NCBI GenBank assembly: GCA_964631125.1
Contig: CAZVYN010000089.1
Span: forward strand, 1 to 15,109
DNA: 15,109 nucleotides
Direction: 5' to 3'
Source of the DNA: CAZVYN01 sp964631125
Lineage (GTDB): Bacteria > Eisenbacteria > RBG-16-71-46 > CAIMUX01
In this document: piece after piece, positions 7,016 through 13,375 of the stretch
Layout of the letters: each line of letters starts with the position of its first letter
Numbering within the stretch: the first letter of the stretch is position 1
Translations under genes and position numbers: made by a program
The notes under the pieces: generated by a model
Databases searched by the model: none
Seen by the model: the letters and a program-made list of their open reading frames with translations, nothing else
Told to the model about the DNA's origin: nothing

Positions 7016-7914
7016 ACGCGCGGAGCTGGAGGCTTCTGCTGGCGACATCGGCTGTCTCGGGCGCCGCTGTTGCGCTGCTCGCGGGCGCGTCGCTCATGCG
7101 GGCGGAGACACCCGATCGGCTGCCGCCGCTCCACCAGGTCCATGCGGAGAACGAGGTGGCTTGCGAGACCTGTCACGCATCGGCCGCGGAGGCTCACTCA
7201 GCAAGTGAGATGCCTCGCCCCGATCACGAGGTCTGCGCCGGCTGTCACGATGTCGAAGACGCGACCGCCTGCGCGATGTGTCACGCCAATCCCGATGCGC
7301 CGACGGCCCACGCCTGGGTCGTTCCTCCGGCGCGACTATTCTCGCATGCCACCCACGCCGACGGCGGCATCGCCTGCGAGACGTGTCACGGCTCGACCGC
7401 GCAGGGCGAACCGAGCCTGCCGGCCAAGGCGATCTGCCGGGATTGCCACGAGACCGCCTCGGGGATGTCCGACTGCGCGGTCTGCCACGCGGCGTCCGAA
7501 CCGCTGCTGCCCATCTCGCACGTGCCGGATTGGATCTCTCTGCACGGACTCTCCGCGCACGCCGATCAGGCCACCTGCGAGAACTGTCACACGGCCACCG
7601 AGTGCCAGGACTGCCACGCCGGCGACAACGTCCGTCCTCGGAGTCACGGCCTCGATTTCACGTTTGCGCACGCGCTGACGGCGCGGGCCAGCGACACGGA
7701 CTGCGCGTCGTGTCACACCGAGCGGTCGTTCTGCGCCGATTGCCATCGGTCCGAGAACGTCCTCCCGCAGGATCACTCGCGCGGCGACTGGGTCGTACCC
7801 AGCCGAGGAGGCGGACGGCATGCAGTCGAAGCTCAGTTCGAGCTCGAGAATTGCATGGCGTGTCACGACGAGGGCCTGTCCGAGCCGATCTGCGCGGACT
7901 GCCATGGGAAGTGA
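7012..7914 (+). CDS. Dodecaheme periplasmic c-type cytochrome (gene C)
   Basis: 300 aa, starting at an ATG that overlaps the barrel stop (ATGA) with GGGAGG at 6998-7003. A signal peptide (hydrophobic about 8-28, ending near AETP) sends it to the periplasm; there is no lipobox. Twelve CxxCH motifs lie at residues 51, 76, 87, 122, 142, 155, 189, 198, 231, 241, 281 and 294, about one heme per 22 residues of mature chain. Many extra histidines (for example HQVH, HATH, HGLSAH) can serve as distal ligands, which suggests bis-His low-potential hemes in a c7/c3-like chain. By position and heme count it resembles the periplasmic dodecaheme members of known conduits, such as OmaB/ExtA-like cytochromes, but relatedness is only architectural. 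It could be a periplasmic shuttle or the inner partner plugged into the barrel. Confidence 0.9.
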   Translation: MNARSWRLLLATSAVSGAAVALLAGASLMRAETPDRLPPLHQVHAENEVACETCHASAAEAHSASEMPRPDHEVCAGCHDVEDATACAMCHANPDAPTAHAWVVPPARLFSHATHADGGIACETCHGSTAQGEPSLPAKAICRDCHETASGMSDCAVCHAASEPLLPISHVPDWISLHGLSAHADQATCENCHTATECQDCHAGDNVRPRSHGLDFTFAHALTARASDTDCASCHTERSFCADCHRSENVLPQDHSRGDWVVPSRGGGRHAVEAQFELENCMACHDEGLSEPICADCHGK

Positions 7915-7917
7915 GCG

Positions 7918-8496
7918 ATGAATCTCTCTCGAACCCGCATCCGCCCGCGACTCGTGCTCGGTCTGCTCGTGCTCGGTTCTCTCGGTCTGTTCGGCTGTAG
8001 CCAGGAACGACGGGTCACGTCCGAAGTCGAAGCGCACCCCGCATCGTGGAACGAGGTCGCCTCGCCCGACTTCCACGGCCTGCGCGTGGCCGAACGCACG
8101 TCCGACGGCTGCGAGGGATGCCACGGGGCCGAGCTGGAGGGATCGAGCGGAGTCCCCGGCTGCTTCGAGTGCCACGACGGCGCCGGGGGACATCCGCATG
8201 GTTTCGCCATGACCGCGGCAGAAGACTTCCATGGCGATCACGTCGCGGTGAACGGACCCCGTGAGTGTCGCGACTGTCACGGCGAGGACTATCGGGGCGG
8301 CTGGAGCGAGGTCTCTTGCTTCGGATGCCATGCCGGCGGGCCGAGCGGACACCCCGACGGATGGATGGAGCCGCGCGCGGCCACCTTCCACGGCCGCGTG
8401 GTCTTGAATGAAGGCTATGCCGATTGCCGCCGGTGTCACGGACCTGGACTGAGCGGCGGCACGAGCGGCCGGGCCTGCGGGGACTGCCACGGGTAG
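7918..8496 (+). CDS. Hexaheme c-type cytochrome lipoprotein with three repeated modules (gene D)
   Basis: 192 aa with a clear lipoprotein signal: basic start, a run of leucines and LFGC with C27 as the lipidated cysteine. The start is three bases after the stop of gene C, preceded by GGGAAG. Six CxxCH motifs occur at 65, 82, 117, 134, 170 and 187, arranged as three tandem modules of about 50 residues. Each module begins with FHG or FHGDHV, then C..CHG, a glycine-rich GG or SG turn, and a second C..CH followed by glycine and often GHP. The histidine in each FHG is a natural candidate distal ligand. The modular build suggests internal duplication. The lipid anchor places it at the outer membrane or, if retained, the inner membrane. 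It is a likely third partner of the barrel, on either face; its side cannot be decided here. Confidence 0.88.
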   Translation: MNLSRTRIRPRLVLGLLVLGSLGLFGCSQERRVTSEVEAHPASWNEVASPDFHGLRVAERTSDGCEGCHGAELEGSSGVPGCFECHDGAGGHPHGFAMTAAEDFHGDHVAVNGPRECRDCHGEDYRGGWSEVSCFGCHAGGPSGHPDGWMEPRAATFHGRVVLNEGYADCRRCHGPGLSGGTSGRACGDCHG

Positions 8497-8499
8497 AGG

Positions 8500-10011
8500 A
8501 TGAAGCAGACGCGTTTCCCCACCCTGGCCTACAACTTCACGACGGCGGTCGGCCTCCTCCTCGCCGGCATCGGCGCCCTCACCGCGATCGTCCTCTTCGT
8601 GCTCGTCTCGACCCGCGAGCACGGCAACGCGTATGTCGGGATCCTGCTCTACCTGGTGATCCCGGCCTTCATGATCATGGGTCTGTTGCTCGTGCCGCTC
8701 GGGATGTGGCGTCGCCATCGCGCGATCCAGCAAGGACGCGATCGAGGCGAGAGCTGGCCGGTCGTCGACCTGAATCGCCCCCCGCACCGGCGCGCGCTCG
8801 CGATTTTCGCGGTCGGGACCGTCATGTTCGTGGGCCTCTCGGCCTTCGGCGCCTATCACGGCTACGAGTACACGGAATCGGTGGAGTTCTGCGGCACGAC
8901 CTGTCACGACGTCATGAAGCCGGAGTACGTGGCCTACCAGCACTCCGCGCACGCCCGCGTGGCCTGCGCCTCGTGCCACATCGGCGGAGGCGCGAGCTGG
9001 TTCGCCAAGTCGAAGATCTCGGGCATGTACCAGGTCTACGCCGTCTTGGCCGACAAGTATCCGCGCCCGATCGAGACACCGATCCGCGAACTGCGCCCAG
9101 CCCAGGAGACCTGCGAGCAGTGCCACTGGCCGCAGAAGTTCTTCGGCGGCCAACAGAAGCAGTTCAACCACTACATGTACGATTCGACCAACACCCACTG
9201 GCCGATCAATCTACTGATCAAGACGGGCGGCGGTGACCCGCGCACCGGTCAGTCCTCCGGCATCCACTGGCACATGAACATCGGCGCGAAGGTCGACTAC
9301 ATCGCCCGCGACCACGACCGCACCGACATCCCGTGGGTCCGCGTGACCGATCGCCAGACCGGCCGCGTCACGGTCTACGCCAACAGCGACGGCGACACCC
9401 TGACGGCGGCCGATCACGACACGCTGACGGTGCGCACCATGGACTGCGTCGACTGCCACAACCGGCCGAGCCACGGGTATCCCCCGCCGGATGAGACGAT
9501 CGACCAGGCGATCCTCCTCGGGCAGATCGACCCCTCGCTCCCCGAGATCAAGCGGGTCGCGGTCGAGGCGATGGCGGAGACCTACGAGACGGAGCCCGAG
9601 GCGTTGACCGCCATCGCCAACTCGATCGGCGAGTTCTACGAATCGAATCATCCCGAGCTGTACGACTCCCGCCGGGCCGACATCGACGACGCCATCTTGG
9701 CGACGAGGGCCGCCTTCTCCCGCTCGATCTTCCCGGAGATGAAGGCTCGCTGGGACGTCTACCCGAGCAACGTGGGACACTTCAACTCGATCGGCTGCAT
9801 GCGCTGCCACAATCAGAACCTGCAGTCGGCGGCGGGCGAGTCGATCACGACCGACTGCAACGCCTGCCACACCATCCTGTCGCAGGGAACCGGCGCCCGG
9901 CTGGCCTCCTCGCACGGCGCGGAGGGGCTGGAGTTCGAGCACCCGGTCGATATCGACGACGCCTGGCGGGAGAACGGATGCTACGAGTGCCACACCGGAA
10001 CGCAACCCTGA
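8500..10011 (+). CDS. NapC/NirT-family heptaheme inner-membrane cytochrome, ImcH-like (gene E)
   Basis: 503 aa starting three bases after gene D stops. Three hydrophobic helices (about 14-36, 45-68 and 99-118) precede the heme part. The first heme motif is CGTTCH (131-136), a CX3CH variant, followed by DVM, so it keeps the CHxxM spacing that supplies the methionine ligand of the quinol-proximal heme in NrfH. Six CxxCH motifs follow at 156, 205, 316, 433, 453 and 494. CASCHIGGGASWFAKSK and the ETCEQCHWPQKF segment are typical NapC/NirT. A three-helix N-terminus, NapC/NirT domain and seven c-heme motifs at about 500 aa match the described build of Geobacter ImcH, an inner-membrane cytochrome needed for high-potential extracellular acceptors. 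Likely a menaquinol oxidase handing electrons to periplasmic cytochromes. The link to ImcH is by architecture, not by a computed alignment, so I give no symbol. Confidence 0.88.
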   Translation: MKQTRFPTLAYNFTTAVGLLLAGIGALTAIVLFVLVSTREHGNAYVGILLYLVIPAFMIMGLLLVPLGMWRRHRAIQQGRDRGESWPVVDLNRPPHRRALAIFAVGTVMFVGLSAFGAYHGYEYTESVEFCGTTCHDVMKPEYVAYQHSAHARVACASCHIGGGASWFAKSKISGMYQVYAVLADKYPRPIETPIRELRPAQETCEQCHWPQKFFGGQQKQFNHYMYDSTNTHWPINLLIKTGGGDPRTGQSSGIHWHMNIGAKVDYIARDHDRTDIPWVRVTDRQTGRVTVYANSDGDTLTAADHDTLTVRTMDCVDCHNRPSHGYPPPDETIDQAILLGQIDPSLPEIKRVAVEAMAETYETEPEALTAIANSIGEFYESNHPELYDSRRADIDDAILATRAAFSRSIFPEMKARWDVYPSNVGHFNSIGCMRCHNQNLQSAAGESITTDCNACHTILSQGTGARLASSHGAEGLEFEHPVDIDDAWRENGCYECHTGTQP

Positions 10012-12023
10012 GTCAGCGGCTGATTTCTCGTTCGGCCACGCTCTTTCCGTTCACCGCGACTTTCGCGATCGCTCTCTTGCTTGTCGGGCCCGACGTCCGC
10101 TTCGCCGCGGCGGCCCCGACCGACGACGCCTGCCTGGATTGCCACGACACTTCCGAGCATGAGGCGAGCATCGCCTACGGCTCACTCCTGGAGACATCGA
10201 TTCACGCCGGCTTCGCGTGCGTCGACTGCCACACCGCGATCAGCGAACTACCGCATGCCGAAGAGGGGATGCCTCCGGCCGACTGCGGCTCTTGCCACGG
10301 CGACGTCGTCGAGGAGTACCGGTGGCACGGCGGGGAGCCGATTCCCGGCGGCGCCGACGTCCCCACCTGCGCCGACTGCCATGGGCGTCACTCGATCAAG
10401 GCCTCCTCCGACAGCACGTCGATGACGCACCGGACGGCGTTGACGACCACCTGCGCGGGCTGCCATGGCAATATCGACCTCGTCCGGAAGCACGAGATCC
10501 TGAATCAGGCCGCGGTCGAACTGTACAAGCACTCCATCCACGGCTCAGCCGTGGCGGCGGGGAGCGATTCGGCCGCCACCTGCATCGATTGCCACGGCAG
10601 CGGCGGGAGCGCCCATCGAATCTTGCTGGCGGGCGACCCGGCCTCCTCGATCAACCACTTCAACATCCCGGCCACCTGTGGAACCTGTCACTCGGAGATC
10701 GCCGAGGAGTACTGGCAGGGCGTGCACGGGAAGTTGGTCAAGCGGGGCGAAGTCGGCTCGCCGGTCTGCACCGACTGCCACGGCGAGCACGGGATCATCT
10801 CGCCAACCGATCGTCGCTCGCCGGTCAGCGCGAGTCGCGTGGCCGAAGCGACCTGCTCGCCCTGCCATGAATCGGCGTCGCTGAACGAGAAGTACATCGA
10901 TCCGACCGGTCGGCCCACGAGTTGGGTCGATACGTATCACGGGCTGAAGAGCCAGTTCGGCGACGCCTTGGTCGCCAACTGTTCGTCCTGCCACGGCGCG
11001 CACAGGATCCTGCCGAGCAGCGACAGTCTCTCCTCGGTGCACCCCGCCAACCTGCAGGCCACCTGCGGCTCTTGCCACCCGAGCATCTCGTCCGCGATGG
11101 CCAATACCACCGTGCACGGAGATCCGCGGGACAACACCTCGCCGGCGGCCGGAGTGGTCGGGACGATCTACCTGATCACGATCCTCCTCGTGATCGGGGG
11201 GATGGTCTTCCACGGCGTGATCGACTACGGCCGCCACATCAAGGCCGTCCGCTCAGGTCCGCAGGTGCGGCGAATGAAAAGGATCGAAGTCGCTCAGCAC
11301 TGGGTGCTGATGATCAGCTTCATCGTGCTGGTCATCACCGGCTTCGGACTGCGCTATCCGGGCGCTTGGTGGACCCGGTTGCTCTTCGGCTGGGAAGGCG
11401 GATTCCCGGTTCGCGGGACCATCCACCGGATTTCCGGCGTCGTCTTGATCGCGTCTTCGCTCTGGCACCTGTTCTATCTGTTCACGCCGCGCGGGAAGCA
11501 GTTCATCCGGGACATGGGACTCGCGCGCCGAGACCTCACCGACTTCATCGCCATGGTCCGCTACAACCTGGGCGGCAGCCGCGTCCGGCCGTCCTTCGGA
11601 CGCTTCTCCTACGTGGAGAAAACGGAGTACTGGGCGCTCATCTGGGGCACGGTCATCATGGCGATCACCGGCCTCCTGCTCTGGTTCGACAACGCCGTCG
11701 TTCAGTTCCTTCCCCGTTGGGTGCTCGAAGTCTCGCTCGTCGCCCACTTCTACGAAGCGATCCTCGCCTCGCTCGCCATCTTGGTCTGGCATCTCTACTC
11801 GACGGTCTTCAGCCCCAGCGTCTACCCGATGAACCCATCCTGGCTCGACGGCAAGATGCCGGACGCGATGTATCGGCATGAACATGCGGAAGACGCGGCG
11901 GGCGCGATGCGCCTGGAGGTCGAGAGCGAAGTCGGGACCGAATCGGCTATTTCGCGCCGGTCTTGGCCTTGTCCCGGAACCCGGCCGGATACGGATGCGC
12001 GACCTTCGCGGCGTTCACCTTGA
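9978..12023 (+). CDS. Eleven-heme cytochrome fused to a b-type membrane domain, CbcL-like (gene F)
   Basis: 681 aa. The ATG at 9978 lies inside the end of gene E (34-base overlap), preceded by GGGAG at 9968-9972, and yields a signal peptide ending near AAAAP. Eleven CxxCH motifs lie at 52, 81, 103, 131, 159, 202, 234, 264, 293, 335 and 363. Five hydrophobic helices follow (about 391-414, 440-459, 483-502, 551-570 and 582-610). Histidines 441, 483, 497, 590 and 605 are positioned to ligate b hemes, as in cytochrome b561/FDH-gamma-type subunits. This matches the concept of CbcL, a multiheme c domain plus dihaem b domain used for low-potential acceptors, but with eleven rather than the nine c hemes described for CbcL. 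Likely a quinone-linked inner-membrane module with its c hemes in the periplasm. The last 25 residues (657-681) are antisense to the end of gene G and look unconstrained. Confidence 0.88.
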   Translation: MLRVPHRNATLSQRLISRSATLFPFTATFAIALLLVGPDVRFAAAAPTDDACLDCHDTSEHEASIAYGSLLETSIHAGFACVDCHTAISELPHAEEGMPPADCGSCHGDVVEEYRWHGGEPIPGGADVPTCADCHGRHSIKASSDSTSMTHRTALTTTCAGCHGNIDLVRKHEILNQAAVELYKHSIHGSAVAAGSDSAATCIDCHGSGGSAHRILLAGDPASSINHFNIPATCGTCHSEIAEEYWQGVHGKLVKRGEVGSPVCTDCHGEHGIISPTDRRSPVSASRVAEATCSPCHESASLNEKYIDPTGRPTSWVDTYHGLKSQFGDALVANCSSCHGAHRILPSSDSLSSVHPANLQATCGSCHPSISSAMANTTVHGDPRDNTSPAAGVVGTIYLITILLVIGGMVFHGVIDYGRHIKAVRSGPQVRRMKRIEVAQHWVLMISFIVLVITGFGLRYPGAWWTRLLFGWEGGFPVRGTIHRISGVVLIASSLWHLFYLFTPRGKQFIRDMGLARRDLTDFIAMVRYNLGGSRVRPSFGRFSYVEKTEYWALIWGTVIMAITGLLLWFDNAVVQFLPRWVLEVSLVAHFYEAILASLAILVWHLYSTVFSPSVYPMNPSWLDGKMPDAMYRHEHAEDAAGAMRLEVESEVGTESAISRRSWPCPGTRPDTDARPSRRSP

Positions 12024-12552
12024 AGTCGAACTCCTTGTGGAACGGGTTCTCCGGGTTGTGGCATCCGAGACAGAGCTTCTCGGTGATCGGGTGCGTCAAC
12101 CCCACCGAAGCGGGCTCCACCGTCCCGTCGAAGACGCCGTCCATCGCCTTCTTCGTCCAGTAGTTGCTGCCGGCGCCGTGGCAGCTCTCACACGAGACGC
12201 CCTCTTCGAGCGTGATCGTCTGCTTGGCTATGTCCGCCATCACCGGGAAGGCGGTGACGTGACACTTCAGGCACTTCGCTTCCTTCTGCGGGTCGCCGAG
12301 GCCCAGCTCCTTGGCTTTCGCCTTCGACTTCTCGCTGGCGAGGCTGGCGTACGCCTTCGCGTGCGGCCCCGCGGCCCACTTGCTGTGCTGATCGCCGGTG
12401 GCCTCTTTCGCGTGACACATCTTGCATTTCTTGGCGCCGACCAACGTCGCGGCCTTGGCTGGCGCGGCCTCGGCGGCGGGGTACGACATCACTCCGAGCA
12501 CGGCTGCCCCGACTACCGCGGCCGCACAGAGTACGTAATGGGCTGGGCGCAT
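11947..12552 (-). CDS. Tetraheme cytochrome c554-like protein (gene G)
   Basis: 201 aa. An ATG at 12570 would give a longer frame, but AGGAG (12563-12559) sits six bases before the ATG at 12552, which also gives a clean signal peptide (hydrophobic YVLCAAAVVGAAVLGVM, cleavage near AAEAAPA). Four CxxCH motifs (43, 94, 121, 161), the block WAAGPHAKAY and the EGVSCESCHGAGS segment mark the cytochrome c554-like family of periplasmic tetrahaem electron carriers. c554 in nitrifiers accepts electrons from hydroxylamine oxidoreductase, but no such enzyme is in the window, and such proteins occur widely as generic carriers. It is about 50% identical by eye to gene H just upstream. Its 3' end overlaps gene F's tail for 77 bases in convergent orientation. 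A soluble periplasmic carrier serving the neighbouring conduit is the simplest reading. Confidence 0.88.
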   Translation of the reverse strand: MRPAHYVLCAAAVVGAAVLGVMSYPAAEAAPAKAATLVGAKKCKMCHAKEATGDQHSKWAAGPHAKAYASLASEKSKAKAKELGLGDPQKEAKCLKCHVTAFPVMADIAKQTITLEEGVSCESCHGAGSNYWTKKAMDGVFDGTVEPASVGLTHPITEKLCLGCHNPENPFHKEFDFKVNAAKVAHPYPAGFRDKAKTGAK

Positions 12553-12613
12553 GACGCGCTCCTCTCTCATTGGCTGGTCTGATCAACTGGACAGGTTCGA
12601 GCGCGGGGGGCGC

Positions 12614-12630
12614 CGCGCGTCAATCGCGCG
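12614..12630 (-). terminator. Short GC hairpin between genes H and G
   Basis: Perfect 6-bp CG-only arms (12614-12619 and 12625-12630) around a 5-base loop lie about 20 bases after the stop of gene H. No T-run follows. It could reduce transcription into gene G or protect the 3' end of an H transcript; the evidence is weak because alternating CG sequence pairs easily by chance. Confidence 0.25.
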
Positions 12631-12650
12631 CCCATTCTACCCCGCTCGGT

Positions 12651-13292
12651 TCACTTTGCCCCGACCTTCTTCGTCGCGGCCGCGGCCTCGCGGAAACCCT
12701 TCGGATACGGGTGGGCGACGTCCGCCGAGTACTTCACGAAGTCGAACTCGACGTGGAACGGATGGGTGTTGTTGTGGCAAGTGACACACGTCGCTTCTTT
12801 CACCGGATGGACCAGTCCGACCGATTCGGGCGTCAAGGTTCCGGCGAAGACATCCTCCATCACCTTCTTCTTCCAGTAGACGCTGCCGGGGCCGTGACAG
12901 CTTTCACACGAGACCCCTTCTTCCATCGTGATCGTCTGCTTGGCCATGTCGGCCATCACTGGGGCCGCGGTGGCGTGGCACTTCAAGCACTGGGGCGCCT
13001 TCTGCGGATCGGCGATCCCGAGCTCCTTCGCCTTGGCCACCGAGACGGGGCTGGCCAAGGTCAGGAAGGCTTTGGCGTGCGGACCGGCCAGCCACTTCGT
13101 GTGCTGGGCGCCGCTCTTCTCGCTCATGTGGCAGGTCTTGCACTTCTTCGCACCGACGAGATCGAACTCGGCCGCGCTCGCCGCGAGGGCGTCGTGCTCG
13201 TAGGAGTTGCGATTCGACAGTCGGTCGGTACCCAGCGCGATCAACGCGATGATCCCGGCCAACGCGGTCAGGGCGATCCAAAGGCTTTTCAT
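12651..13292 (-). CDS. Tetraheme cytochrome c554-like protein, paralogue of gene G (gene H)
   Basis: 213 aa. The start ATG at 13292 has GGGAGA six bases upstream. The N-terminal hydrophobic helix (about 4-20) is followed by GTDRLSNRNS with no obvious AxA cleavage site, so it may remain as a membrane anchor, unlike gene G with its ordinary cleavable signal. Four CxxCH motifs are at 51, 102, 129 and 169. The blocks LAGPHAKAF, CLKCHATAAPVMADMAKQT, EGVSCESCHGPGS and VAHPYPKGF match gene G closely, so the pair arose by tandem duplication. It is probably a periplasmic tetraheme carrier, possibly tethered to the inner membrane. It lies 83 bases after the propeller gene and 98 bases before gene G, on the same strand, perhaps as a small two-gene unit with its own promoter. 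Confidence 0.88.
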   Translation of the reverse strand: MKSLWIALTALAGIIALIALGTDRLSNRNSYEHDALAASAAEFDLVGAKKCKTCHMSEKSGAQHTKWLAGPHAKAFLTLASPVSVAKAKELGIADPQKAPQCLKCHATAAPVMADMAKQTITMEEGVSCESCHGPGSVYWKKKVMEDVFAGTLTPESVGLVHPVKEATCVTCHNNTHPFHVEFDFVKYSADVAHPYPKGFREAAAATKKVGAK

Positions 13293-13332
13293 GGTTCATC
13301 TCCCGGGAGGCGGTCTGGAATCAACGGCAGGA

Positions 13333-13350
13333 TGTCTCGCCCCCGAGACA
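13333..13350 (-). terminator. Hairpin after the propeller gene
   Basis: Seven-base perfect arms (13333-13339 and 13344-13350) around a 4-base loop, 26 bases past the stop (13378-13376) of the propeller gene and about 40 bases before the start of gene H. No T-tract follows on the minus strand. Its place suggests it separates the propeller transcript from the H-G unit, or acts as an operator for gene H. Confidence 0.35.
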
Positions 13351-13375
13351 GACGGACCTTAGCACTCTGGGTCGG

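Noticed and set aside
7336..9198. 620-aa minus-strand open frame across genes C, D and E
   Set aside because: It is antisense to three genes with 22 or more heme motifs in good order; the translation is rich in arginine/valine/glycine repeats with no recognisable domain, as expected opposite GC-rich genes.
9211..10005. 264-aa minus-strand open frame inside gene E
   Set aside because: Opposite to the conserved NapC/NirT coding sequence; no domain visible.
12553..12570. Upstream ATG for gene G at 12570
   Set aside because: The ribosome binding site AGGAG lies between this ATG and the one at 12552, so translation should begin at the latter, which also starts a normal signal peptide.
11947..13292. 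Genes G and H as part of a nitrification (hydroxylamine oxidation) system
   Set aside because: c554-like carriers occur in many lineages and no hydroxylamine oxidoreductase or cM552-like partner is in the window.
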